Source: a virus. From it: DNA of 22,571 nucleotides. Under the pieces are notes generated by a model. It saw only the letters and a program-made list of their open reading frames with translations. It was not told where the DNA came from and did not search any database. The DNA is taken from positions 1 through 22,571 of IMG/VR virus record IMGVR_UViG_3300005264_000630. One strand, 5' to 3'. Numbering within the stretch: the first letter of the stretch is position 1; the number at the start of each line of letters is the position of its first letter. Of this stretch, positions 13,592 to 21,545 are shown in pieces. The translations under genes were made by a program, and so were the position numbers.

Positions 13592-13592
13592 T
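13586..13592 (+). promoter_or_regulatory. Candidate +1 programmed frameshift site CTT TGA T
   Basis: CTT (13586-13588) followed by TGA (13589-13591) ends the short form. This is the same codon-plus-stop combination as the bacterial release-factor-2 (prfB) +1 shift. Slipping one base puts TTT in the P site and continues with GAT GGC ATT. A second slip-prone run, TTT TTT C at 13565-13571, lies upstream in the 41-base overlap of the two frames (13551-13591). Confidence 0.55.
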
Positions 13593-13781
13593 GGCATTAC
13601 TAAGTACCGCACAATTATGGACGAAAATTTGTTTTCATGCATGGAACTTACTAAGCAACAATATTATCCAAGTCTCATGTTAATGCCAATAAATCGTTTT
13701 CATAGTTTTCTTAAATGGAAAGCGAAGTTAGAAGAAGATAAGCAAAAAGCAATGGAAGAAGAACTTGCCTCAATCAAATAA
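13590..13781 (+). CDS. Frameshift extension of the chaperone-like protein
   Basis: In the +1 frame relative to 12803-13591, 63 codons run from GAT 13590 to TAA 13779-13781. The segment (DGITKYRTIMDENLFSCMEL, then YYPSLMLMPINRFHSFLKW, then a Lys/Glu-rich helix to ASIK) is protein-like and fills the gap to the gp25-like gene. It has no credible start of its own: the first in-frame ATG (13617) has no ribosome-binding site. It is therefore best read as the C-terminal part of a ~325-residue fusion made by frameshifting. In tail chaperones such an extension usually contacts the tape measure protein. A sequencing error is the alternative. Confidence 0.55.
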   Translation, partial: DGITKYRTIMDENLFSCMELTKQQYYPSLMLMPINRFHSFLKWKAKLEEDKQKAMEEELASIK

Positions 13782-13794
13782 TTAGTAGAGACTT

Positions 13795-14223
13795 ATGGCA
13801 AATATACTTGATAGATTTCAAAAATCAGTAGTCGGTTCAAAAACTAGATATTCAGATTTTATCGACGTAATATCTCCATCCGGGGATTTTACGCGTATTA
13901 CTGATATAAATGTTATCTTAAAGTCCTGGTTTAAAATTCTCATAACTCCAACTCGTACTGTAGATCATGATCCTGAATTTGGATGTGATTTATATAAATA
14001 CGTCTTTAGTCCCGCCGACAATGAAACAATGCGTGATATAATTGATGAAGTTACATATGCAATAAGAACGTATGATAACAGAGCGAAACTTCAAGGAGTT
14101 ACAGTTGAATTTTTAAATAATCGAAAGGGGTTTTCAATAAATATTATTGCTGAATATGGTGGACAAACTGGGGAAATTCAAGCTGTCATTGATAAAACTA
14201 CTTTTAATATATTAGGAAATTAA
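13795..14223 (+). CDS. Baseplate wedge protein, gp25-like
   Basis: This 142-residue protein is close to T4 gp25 (132). It belongs to the GPW/gp25 family, a conserved wedge protein that nucleates sheath assembly on the baseplate. The pattern is clear: a central segment INVILKSWFKILITPTRTVD, then DPEFGCDLYKYVFSP (the position of the family's hallmark E-x-R-loop), a helix MRDIIDEVTYAIRTYD and a final beta hairpin LQGVTVEFLNNRKGFSINII. The start at ATG 13795 follows the frameshift-extension stop by 13 bases, with a weak purine-rich AGTAGAGA site. The next gene begins two bases after its stop. Confidence 0.85.
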   Translation: MANILDRFQKSVVGSKTRYSDFIDVISPSGDFTRITDINVILKSWFKILITPTRTVDHDPEFGCDLYKYVFSPADNETMRDIIDEVTYAIRTYDNRAKLQGVTVEFLNNRKGFSINIIAEYGGQTGEIQAVIDKTTFNILGN

Positions 14224-14225
14224 TT

Positions 14226-14843
14226 ATGGACGACTTTCTTAGACAAGCATCACATGACTTCTGTAAAAAGGTCTTAACAAAGTCCGTAATGGAAAGTGTT
14301 TCCTTACGCAATAAATTATCATTTGTTGAGCAAGTCAACCTTTGTGAGTATATAGATAAAATAAGTTATGAAGAATCAGTTGAATTAGTATTTGAGTTAG
14401 GGGTAAGGGACTATGAGTCAAAATTTGGAAGACTCTTGAAGGTAGGATTAGCTGCAGTGGCTGGGGGGTTTGCTGCAGCACGATTTGGTACTAAAAAAGT
14501 CGCCGGGTTTGGGTTAGGTGCCCTTTTAGGTTATATGTTTAAAAAGGCAACTGACCCATGCTGGCAAGCATGTCGAAAACAACCATCTGATATTAAGAAT
14601 ATATGTAAATATATTTGCTACATGAAAGGTTGTGAATCAATAATGTCAGATATTAAAAACCAAATTGGAAAATGTGATGATACTGTAAATCCTTTAAAAT
14701 GTGAGAAACAATTAAATAAAACTTTTTCTAAATGGCAAGAAAAGAGAGAAAATTATAAAGAGAAGTTGGAGTTGGCAAAAGAAGAGTATGCTAAAAAGGA
14801 AGCTACAAGAAGACTTAAACTCCGCAAAAAGGGAGCTGAGTAA
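14226..14843 (+). CDS. Six-cysteine paralog family, member 2
   Basis: This 205-residue protein is of unknown function. The helical N-terminus is followed by a Gly/Ala-rich hydrophobic region (about residues 70-105, VGLAAVAGGFAAARFG and VAGFGLGALLGYMF) that could insert in a membrane or pack as a hairpin. The cysteine block follows: Cys112, 116, 127, 131, 150 and 159, C-x3-C-x10-C-x3-C-x18-C-x8-C, with an extra Cys136. A long Lys/Glu-rich helix closes the protein (about 160-205). The last two spacings equal those in members 1 and 3. AGGAAA lies before ATG 14226, and the stop overlaps the start of member 3 by one base, so the two are co-translated. Confidence 0.7.
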   Translation: MDDFLRQASHDFCKKVLTKSVMESVSLRNKLSFVEQVNLCEYIDKISYEESVELVFELGVRDYESKFGRLLKVGLAAVAGGFAAARFGTKKVAGFGLGALLGYMFKKATDPCWQACRKQPSDIKNICKYICYMKGCESIMSDIKNQIGKCDDTVNPLKCEKQLNKTFSKWQEKRENYKEKLELAKEEYAKKEATRRLKLRKKGAE

Positions 14844-15382
14844 TGGACAAACAATTTTTAATTAACTTTATTGCTAAAAGTGAATATATAAAATCCAAGA
14901 CATCATTTAAAGAACAACTTGGTATGATTAAATGGGTTAAATCTTTATCTGAGCAAGATTTAAAAATTGTTTTAAATGAAGTTGAAATAGATGCTGAAGT
15001 TCCAACTCCTGATGGTCCAGCTAAAAAAGTTTTAAGTATTGGATTTGTAACTGCTGCTGTTATACTTCCTGGTGGAATGGCATTACACGCAGCTTCTCAA
15101 TATTTATTGAAAGATTTTAATTATAAATGTGAATTAAAATGTCAAAATGATAAAACAATTAAAAATAAAGCTTTATGTAGCAGACATTGTAAAACTGCTG
15201 CTTTAAAAAATATTGTAGAAAAATTAGAGAAAGAGTATAAAGGTTGTGACGCTTCTAAAGATCCAAGTAAATGTAGAAAAAGATTATTACCATTAATTAA
15301 AGAGTATACAAATAAAAGAAATAAAGCAATATTGCAATTATCATATGCAACTAAAAAAGCAAGAATGCAAGGAAAAATATGA
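14843..15382 (+). CDS. Six-cysteine paralog family, member 3
   Basis: This 179-residue protein starts at ATG 14843, overlapping the previous stop by one base, with GGGAG upstream. Layout matches member 2: a helical N-terminus (1-50), a hydrophobic stretch (about 63-90, VLSIGFVTAAVILPGGMAL), then Cys96, 100, 112, 116, 135 and 144 (C-x3-C-x11-C-x3-C-x18-C-x8-C) and a basic C-terminal helix. Each member has a P-x-K-C step at the last Cys (PSKC here, PLKC in member 2, PEKC in member 1). The function is unknown. The membrane-like segment plus a Cys-stapled helical domain could suit a virion protein that meets the host envelope, but this is inference. Confidence 0.7.
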   Translation: MDKQFLINFIAKSEYIKSKTSFKEQLGMIKWVKSLSEQDLKIVLNEVEIDAEVPTPDGPAKKVLSIGFVTAAVILPGGMALHAASQYLLKDFNYKCELKCQNDKTIKNKALCSRHCKTAALKNIVEKLEKEYKGCDASKDPSKCRKRLLPLIKEYTNKRNKAILQLSYATKKARMQGKI

Positions 15383-15924
15383 GTAAAAAATCCGAATTAA
15401 TGAAAGCTAAATATAAAGATCCAAGTGAAATTAAAAAACTAAAAAAAGTTATTAATACAAAAGAAGCAAAACAAAAAAGAGCAGAATCAATGAGAAAGGC
15501 ATGGAAGGACCCTGAAACAAGAAAAAGATATCTTGAAGGAAGAAAAAAATATAGACAAACTGATAAAGCAAAAGAAAATTTTGAAAAACATAGACAATTT
15601 ATGATTAATGGTGGAGCTGTTCATGCTGCGTCATATATTAAAAATATATCAAAACCTCAAGTTGAATTATTTAATATAATTAAAGAAATATTTTCAACTG
15701 CAAAATTAAATTATGTAGAAGATATGTTTTTAATAGATGTCGCAATACCTCAATTAAAAATTGCTTTTGAATATGATTGTTGGTATTGGCACCAAGATAA
15801 AAAGAAAGATAATGATAGACAGAATAAATTAGAATCTATGGGATGGTCTTTTATAAGATATTTAGACTATGTTCCAACCAAGGAACAAATTATAAAAGAT
15901 ACAAATAAATTCTTATTTGTATAG
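15379..15924 (+). CDS. Free-standing homing endonuclease, Vsr/EDxHD-type
   Basis: This 181-residue enzyme starts at ATG 15379 in a four-base ATGA overlap with member 3 of the six-Cys family; AAGGA precedes it. The N-terminal ~95 residues are very Lys/Arg-rich and helical, with KAWKDPETRKRYLEGRKKY resembling the short DNA-binding helices of NUMOD-type modules. The nuclease core has Asp120, Glu131-Tyr-Asp133, WHQ with His138, Asp146-Arg147 and GWSFIRYLDYVP, matching the 7938-8630 endonuclease residue for residue in the key positions. The two also share ISKPQ-x5-F before the core. It lacks the zinc fingers of the other enzyme. Its stop overlaps the ribosome-binding site of the next gene. Adjacent genes appear uninterrupted, so it is an intergenic insertion. 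Confidence 0.85.
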   Translation: MSKKSELMKAKYKDPSEIKKLKKVINTKEAKQKRAESMRKAWKDPETRKRYLEGRKKYRQTDKAKENFEKHRQFMINGGAVHAASYIKNISKPQVELFNIIKEIFSTAKLNYVEDMFLIDVAIPQLKIAFEYDCWYWHQDKKKDNDRQNKLESMGWSFIRYLDYVPTKEQIIKDTNKFLFV

Positions 15925-15936
15925 GAGATTACATAT

Positions 15937-16581
15937 ATGCAGAATTATGAGCGTTTATACTGGTACATCCACGACTATCAAGATCTCCTATATCGCTATT
16001 ATTCAAAACATGCGATTGCTTTTTTAACTACATATTATAATTTGGATAAAGTAAATACTGTCTGGGATAATGAAGACTTATTAGATGGAGCATATGAGAG
16101 AGTTGGAGAATTGACAGGAATTAAATTTAATAAATATCTTTTGCTTCCTGTATTCTTTATTACAGAAGTTTCAACCGCTTATGATGGGTCAGAGATAGGA
16201 TTAATTAAAGAAGGAAATTGTGAGTTAGTTATTCCAAGTACCTATGGGATCCTTCCTTATGAGGGTGACATAGTTAAAATGGAACAAGATTATTTAAGAC
16301 CTCAAAATGATATTTATCCAACATTTATGGTTACCGGAAAAGAAAAAAGTGTAAATACAGACATTACATTTTATAAACTAAAAGTAGAGTTATTTCAAAG
16401 TAAGACTACAGATCAAGTCGACGAACAAGTATCTGATTTATTTGTTTTCTTTGATTATACAAAGAAAATATATACTTATGATGATGCTACATTTTTAGCT
16501 AAAATGGTTTCGAAGAATCATAAATTATCTCTACAAACTAATAACCTATTCAACCAAAACGCTGGATTATACTTTATTTAA
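15937..16581 (+). CDS. Putative tail/neck structural protein
   Basis: This 214-residue protein has AGGAGAT before ATG 15937. The first 35 residues are aromatic-rich and helical (ERLYWYIHDYQDLLYRYYSK). The centre is beta-rich (LPVFFITEVSTAYDG, ELVIPSTYGILPYEGDIVKM, FMVTGKEKSVNTDITFYKLK), followed by a helical C-terminus (LFVFFDYTKKIYTYDDATFL). It has no membrane segment or enzyme motif. Placement 12 bases before the gp6-like wedge gene suggests a baseplate or neck role. The style is that of a conserved virion protein of T4-like phages, but I cannot tie it to a named T4 gene. Confidence 0.6.
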   Translation: MQNYERLYWYIHDYQDLLYRYYSKHAIAFLTTYYNLDKVNTVWDNEDLLDGAYERVGELTGIKFNKYLLLPVFFITEVSTAYDGSEIGLIKEGNCELVIPSTYGILPYEGDIVKMEQDYLRPQNDIYPTFMVTGKEKSVNTDITFYKLKVELFQSKTTDQVDEQVSDLFVFFDYTKKIYTYDDATFLAKMVSKNHKLSLQTNNLFNQNAGLYFI

Positions 16582-16593
16582 AGGAAGTAAACT

Positions 16594-19095
16594 ATGGCAG
16601 ATGCACCAGAAACTTCAATTTCGAGTCAGATCTATTCATCAAGAGATCAAATAAGAACTGAAATTATAGAGCTTACGCAAAAATATTTAGAACTTGAAAA
16701 TGTAGATCTTACGAAAACTTCATTTCTTTCATTCCTAATAAATTTATTATCAACTCTAACAAGTAACCTTTTATTTTATAATACGTCTGTATATAAAGAG
16801 TTCTTTCTTACCAAAGCAGTACTTCCTGAATCAATTTTAAATCTTGCAGCTTTTATAGGATATTCTCCTGCTGAAGCTGAATATGCAACAAGCAATGTTC
16901 TTCTTACTTATGACTTAACATTTGATGATCCAAATGCAAATTTTACAATTCCTGAGAATTCAGAATTTACAACTTCATCTGGACTCAGTTTCTCTACATA
17001 TTATAATACCGAAGTGACTGTTACAAATAACTCTTATGTATCAGTAGTTGTTACAGAGGAAAATAAAATATATAATCTTCCTGTAAGCATTGATACAACT
17101 GGTGATGAACAATTTTCATTCTTATTGCCAGTAAGACAATATGATACATCTGTTCAAGAATTTCAAATTGATGAAGATACTCAAGAATTTCAATTTGTTG
17201 TAGTTGATGTTCCTGTTGATGCAAAAATTGCCGATCTCAAAGTTGAGGTGAGAGAACCAGGAGAAACATCTTGGCGATTATATGAGGAATTCGATAGTGT
17301 GTATCTTATGTCGAATTTAGATTATGGATATGTATATAGACGTACTGCTGATGGAGTTAGGATATATTTCGGAAATGGTCTTATTGGAGTACAACCTGCG
17401 CCAGGTTCTACAGTCAGAGTTACTATCACAGAGACTGAGGGAGAAAATGGTAATGTAATTGCCGGAACAATTGTAAATGGTCCAAGAGTTTATTTAGTTA
17501 ACTCAGTGACAGGACTTACACAAATTGTAAATTATGATGTCAATAATACATCTCCAGCAACTGGAGGGCAGGATGAGGAAGGAATTGAAGAAGTTAGACG
17601 AAATTCAATAACTAGTCTTACAGCTCTTAATAGGTTAGTATCTGAGGGAGATTATCAAGCAACTGACGTTATAATTCCAGACTTTCCTATTCAACCAAAT
17701 TCAATTCCTGTTCTTAAAAGATCAGATATTAAAGTTAATGAAATATCATTATTCACTTCACTTGATTTCAATAATGATATTGTTCCATCAAGAAATGCTT
17801 CATATGAAGTTCCTATTGATGAAACTTATATACCAAGGTCTACAGTAATTCCTATAGACAATGTTGATTTTATTACATTATTTGATATGACTTTAGATCA
17901 TATTAATTCATCAGCAATGTATCATTATATAATGAATCAAATTGTTTTAGTTCCTACTCTTGTAAGGAGTTATGGAATTGTTTATAATATATCAGCTACA
18001 AAATTCACAGTTACAAGAGTTGGTGATACTGCGGTAATGTATTTAGATTATTATACTGACGAGACTGATTATGCTTCAACAACTTGTGAAATGAGTTTCT
18101 TAGAAACTGGGTCAGTATATACAATGGCAAATAATACAACTGAAAGAAGATTTGAATATACATTTGATCCATATACTCTTTTAATTGAAGATGATATAAA
18201 TGCTATATTTACCATAAGTAATACAACACAGCAAGTATGTACATATTCAGCTGGATTTATATTTAGACAATCTCTTGATGATTTTATGTTATCAAATGTG
18301 GTTGATGATTCAACTGCTTACATTTCTACAATTTATGATATTCCAGTTGTTAAGAAGAGTTATTATGACTCAATCAATCAAGATGATTTTGAATTATTAG
18401 TTCTTCAAAAGATGATGGAGAATACATCATTTGCTGGACACAGAATGTTAACTGACTTTGCAAATATTAAATTTACGAATACGTCAGGTTATATGAGGAA
18501 TATGCAATTAAACGAAACTCAAAAACCTCCCGTAATAGATATCATATCGAGTCCTCCCGTCTATCCTTCGTCTTTAAAGAAAGGTGATAGATACATAGTA
18601 GGAACAAACGCAACGGGTGATTTTGAGGGGCATGAACACGAAATTGCGCAATGTACAGATGCAACAAATGTCACATGGTATTTTATAAGACCAATTACAG
18701 ATGATATGGTATATGTGACAAGAAAAGGAATGAAATATATTTATGCAATAGCAGGTTGGATAGTTCCTACTTATACAATTCCTCTCCAATTAGAACTTGA
18801 GGTATTTAAACGAAGTGATTATTCAGGAACTGATACAGACTTATCCAACTCAATAAAAACAGCTCTAATAGAATCCTTTTCAGATAGATTCGGATCCAAC
18901 ATTGCAATTTATAGATCTGAAATTACAGATGTTGTTCAAGAGGTTGTTGGAGTTGATCATCTTAGACTCACAGCGCCTGCGTCAAGTATTTTCTTTAATT
19001 TTAAATTAGAGGACTTTACAGATGAAGAGTTGTTAGATTATGGTCCGGAGTATGTATACTTTACAGAAGACACTATTTCAATCTTAGTCATATAG
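16594..19095 (+). CDS. Baseplate wedge protein, gp6/BaseplateJ-like
   Basis: This 833-residue protein is longer than T4 gp6 (660). It forms the wedge ring of the baseplate. Signature segments are an N-terminal helical domain (LTKTSFLSFLINLLSTLTSN, VYKEFFLTKAVLPESILNLA), VRIYFGNGLIGVQPAPGSTV near residue 255-275, ENGNV, and the BaseplateJ-type step SPATGGQDEEGIEEVRRNSI then LVSEGDYQA near 325-355. The C-terminal ~110 residues (LELEVFKRSDYSG to the end) are the usual wedge-contact domain. Between about 645 and 725 lies an apparent inserted module resembling DUF2793 (KKGDRYIVGTNATGDFEGHE, W-x-F, VYVTRKGMKYIYAIAGW), which T4 gp6 lacks as far as I know. AAGGAAG lies before ATG 16594. Confidence 0.85.
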   Translation: MADAPETSISSQIYSSRDQIRTEIIELTQKYLELENVDLTKTSFLSFLINLLSTLTSNLLFYNTSVYKEFFLTKAVLPESILNLAAFIGYSPAEAEYATSNVLLTYDLTFDDPNANFTIPENSEFTTSSGLSFSTYYNTEVTVTNNSYVSVVVTEENKIYNLPVSIDTTGDEQFSFLLPVRQYDTSVQEFQIDEDTQEFQFVVVDVPVDAKIADLKVEVREPGETSWRLYEEFDSVYLMSNLDYGYVYRRTADGVRIYFGNGLIGVQPAPGSTVRVTITETEGENGNVIAGTIVNGPRVYLVNSVTGLTQIVNYDVNNTSPATGGQDEEGIEEVRRNSITSLTALNRLVSEGDYQATDVIIPDFPIQPNSIPVLKRSDIKVNEISLFTSLDFNNDIVPSRNASYEVPIDETYIPRSTVIPIDNVDFITLFDMTLDHINSSAMYHYIMNQIVLVPTLVRSYGIVYNISATKFTVTRVGDTAVMYLDYYTDETDYASTTCEMSFLETGSVYTMANNTTERRFEYTFDPYTLLIEDDINAIFTISNTTQQVCTYSAGFIFRQSLDDFMLSNVVDDSTAYISTIYDIPVVKKSYYDSINQDDFELLVLQKMMENTSFAGHRMLTDFANIKFTNTSGYMRNMQLNETQKPPVIDIISSPPVYPSSLKKGDRYIVGTNATGDFEGHEHEIAQCTDATNVTWYFIRPITDDMVYVTRKGMKYIYAIAGWIVPTYTIPLQLELEVFKRSDYSGTDTDLSNSIKTALIESFSDRFGSNIAIYRSEITDVVQEVVGVDHLRLTAPASSIFFNFKLEDFTDEELLDYGPEYVYFTEDTISILVI

Positions 19096-19104
19096 GGAAA
19101 ATAA

Positions 19105-20217
19105 ATGGACGAGCTACTTAATAAAGCAAAAATAAATAAAAATATACTTAAGTCTACAATTGTTAAAATTGCAGCTCAGGAGCTTACGAAATTATCTGAA
19201 CCATGTTATTATCCTGAAATACATAAACACCAATATGAATTATTTAGATTAACTGGAATTAATGAAAAAGATTTAGGAGAATTTGTATCAAGATATTGGA
19301 AGGGAACAAAGTGGGCAAAATTTTTATTAACTAAAGATAAGATAACAATGTTATTAGTTTTCATTATGTATTATTTCTTAAAAGAGAAAGAAGAGAAAGC
19401 ATTTGAATATACATTATTATTTTTTATGATAAGATTTTATACAAACTTAATGCACAGACAAATGAAATTTTGCAATGATGATGTATTCAAATATGCATTA
19501 GATAATATAAATAAAACTCATTTGTTTGCTAGAGAGAAAACAATTCCATCAGCTATTTTGTTTTTAGCTAAAGAAATGAAAACAAGATATAAAGCTGCCA
19601 TCTTAGAAAATAATAAAGAGAAAATAGGAAACTTTATTCAAGAATCAAGAACTCGATTATCACAAAGTATTAAGAGCTTTGCTACATTATATTACAAAGC
19701 TTCCAAAGAAGGAACTGGAATAAGATCTCCATATGAGGGACTTGAGGATGATACGAATGCTCATCATTTAGAAACTGAAAAGAAAAGTGATAGGTTAGTT
19801 GATGAAATTTCTAAAAAGGTCACAGTCTATAAATTTGTAGATAATAAAGCTTTAACTGAAGCAAAGGCACTTTCTAAAATTAAAACATCTCTTGCTATTT
19901 TAATTGCAAAAACTATCACAGATATTAAATACCAAGATAATCTAAAATCAATTTATAGACTGTTTATTAAGGATTTAAAGAATGTTAATTTATTATGCGG
20001 AAAAAGATATTTTACGTATGTTAAAAAATTAATGTCTATTAAACGAACTAATGAATTAATATATTTCAAACAACAAGTAAATGTTCTTCTTGTTAAAGTT
20101 TTGAAAGAACTTAAATATGAAGATAAATATAATAAACTCACTTCACAAAGTCAATTCAATATAAATACCTTCCTTGCATATTACGTAACAATGATATTAC
20201 GTAACAATTTATGTTAA
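19105..20217 (+). CDS. Unknown helical protein at end of tail block
   Basis: This 370-residue protein has GGGAAAA before ATG 19105, nine bases after the wedge gene. It is Lys-rich and almost entirely helical by composition. A hydrophobic stretch lies at about residues 80-115 (ITMLLVFIMYYFLKEK and AFEYTLLFFMIRFYTNLM). There is no catalytic motif. The C-terminal part has repeated Leu/Ile-Lys helices. It ends the plus-strand tail block, and its TAA (20215-20217) overlaps the stop of the convergent minus-strand gene. It may be a tail assembly or baseplate protein judged by position alone. Confidence 0.6.
   Translation: MDELLNKAKINKNILKSTIVKIAAQELTKLSEPCYYPEIHKHQYELFRLTGINEKDLGEFVSRYWKGTKWAKFLLTKDKITMLLVFIMYYFLKEKEEKAFEYTLLFFMIRFYTNLMHRQMKFCNDDVFKYALDNINKTHLFAREKTIPSAILFLAKEMKTRYKAAILENNKEKIGNFIQESRTRLSQSIKSFATLYYKASKEGTGIRSPYEGLEDDTNAHHLETEKKSDRLVDEISKKVTVYKFVDNKALTEAKALSKIKTSLAILIAKTITDIKYQDNLKSIYRLFIKDLKNVNLLCGKRYFTYVKKLMSIKRTNELIYFKQQVNVLLVKVLKELKYEDKYNKLTSQSQFNINTFLAYYVTMILRNNLC
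20178..20208 (+). repeat. 15-bp direct repeat with palindromic core
   Basis: ATATTACGTAACAAT occurs at 20178-20192 and 20194-20208. Each copy contains the self-complementary TTACGTAA, so the two cores can also pair into an 8-bp stem with an 8-base loop. The repeat sits in the last codons of the 19105-20217 gene, just before the convergent stops. Confidence 0.75.
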
Positions 20218-21545
20218 CCAATTTGAGGCATTAAACTATCTAAATAATCAGATGTTGCCTTATCCTCAGCACTAACACGATCTCCAGCTTCAGTTTGAAA
20301 ATTCTCAGTGTCAGTTACATTTTCAGCACCACCCATTGTGTGAGAAAATTGTTTTTGTGGAGGAACTACTTGACCAGCTGAAGTTGCACTCGTCACAGTT
20401 TCCTTATATCCAGGACCTTCTATTTTATAACCGCTAGTTTGTCCTGCAACATTTTGTTTAAGATTTAAGTTTCTTTCATTAGCGGCCAAAGCTGCTTGAC
20501 TCTTAATTCCTGCTACATATTTACCAGGTCCATGATGTTCTCCATTCTTAGGATCTGTATACATATCTCTTGCTGTATCTTCATCTCTTAAAATATCAAG
20601 ATAAGCTTCCAAAGTTGATTTATCTGGATTTCCATCATCAGCTCCTGCCAACATACTTGAATATAATCCACCGAAGTCAATTCTTATATCAACAATTCCA
20701 AGTCTTTGATTCCAAGCAATTTGTTGTTGATCTCCGCCTTTAATTATAGTGATGTTGCTTATAAATGCAGCTCTTAAATCAAATAATCCTCGACATTTAA
20801 TTTTATGTAAAAATGGCCAGCTGTAAGTATGACCATCTTTAGTTTGAGGTAAATTAAGACATAATATAGCAGCAATAGGACCTATTATATATTTCTCAGT
20901 TGCTTCAGCATTTCCTGGAGCAGGATTGTATAATCGGCATGTTATTGAATAAGATGGTTGAAACCCACTATTTTTCCAAATTTGTGGAAAGTCAACTCTT
21001 GCTCCTGCCATGATAGATGATAATACAGCGCCTCCTCCTTTTAAAGAAGGTATTGAATTTGCAAGAGCATTTCCTACATTTTCAACTCCTGCTTTTCCAG
21101 CTGAAACTCCACTTCCTAATGCTCCTGCCATCCCACCTGCTTCTTTTAGAGCGGCAATTATTTTATCAGCTCCCTCTCCAGCACTTCGAGATCCTGTTAT
21201 TTGAGCAAGTTCAGCTGCTGCAGATGATGCAACGTCTGTAACTCTATTTAAAAAACTATCAGAATATTCATTTGAAAAAGAATCTGTTGGAAAATTATCT
21301 GCTAAAAATGCAAGTCTTATAGGAGTTGACTCTAATTGATAACCATATGTTTCAAGAAGAGCTTTATAACCATTATTTCCATCCCATGCTTTATCAAGTT
21401 TGAATAGACTCAAACCTCTTTGAAATTTAGGTAAATGAGGAACTATTTCAAGTACAGGCATTGAATTAAATTTAACATTCTCACTTACTAATGTATCAGG
21501 AGGCATTCCAAAGTATTTAGGAAGTTGTGTCATTCGTAAAGCCAT
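20214..21545 (-). CDS. Baseplate tail-tube cap/initiator, gp48/gp54-like
   Basis: This 443-residue protein probably belongs with the T4 gp48/gp54-type proteins that cap the baseplate hub and start the tail tube. The supporting core is in the middle: FPQIWKNSGFQPSYSITCRL, a YNP turn, IIGPIAAILCLNLPQ, TYSWPFLHKIKCRGLFDLR, then SNITIIKGGDQQQIAWNQRL and VDIRIDFGGLYSSML. Before this lies a Gly/Ala-rich, low-complexity insertion (about residues 100-185), and after it a ~120-residue polar tail. It reads from ATG 21545 with AAGGAGATATA upstream and shares one base with the stop of the gene before it. It converges with the 19105-20217 gene with overlapping stops. The gp48/gp54 relation is a pattern-level call. 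Confidence 0.6.
   Translation of the reverse strand: MALRMTQLPKYFGMPPDTLVSENVKFNSMPVLEIVPHLPKFQRGLSLFKLDKAWDGNNGYKALLETYGYQLESTPIRLAFLADNFPTDSFSNEYSDSFLNRVTDVASSAAAELAQITGSRSAGEGADKIIAALKEAGGMAGALGSGVSAGKAGVENVGNALANSIPSLKGGGAVLSSIMAGARVDFPQIWKNSGFQPSYSITCRLYNPAPGNAEATEKYIIGPIAAILCLNLPQTKDGHTYSWPFLHKIKCRGLFDLRAAFISNITIIKGGDQQQIAWNQRLGIVDIRIDFGGLYSSMLAGADDGNPDKSTLEAYLDILRDEDTARDMYTDPKNGEHHGPGKYVAGIKSQAALAANERNLNLKQNVAGQTSGYKIEGPGYKETVTSATSAGQVVPPQKQFSHTMGGAENVTDTENFQTEAGDRVSAEDKATSDYLDSLMPQIG

Noticed and set aside
13591-13680. A 29-codon frame starting at ATG 13591 that overlaps the TGA of the chaperone-like gene (TGATG).
   Set aside because: It has no ribosome-binding site and stops after 29 codons. 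The +1 frame over the same bases is longer, protein-like and fills the whole gap.
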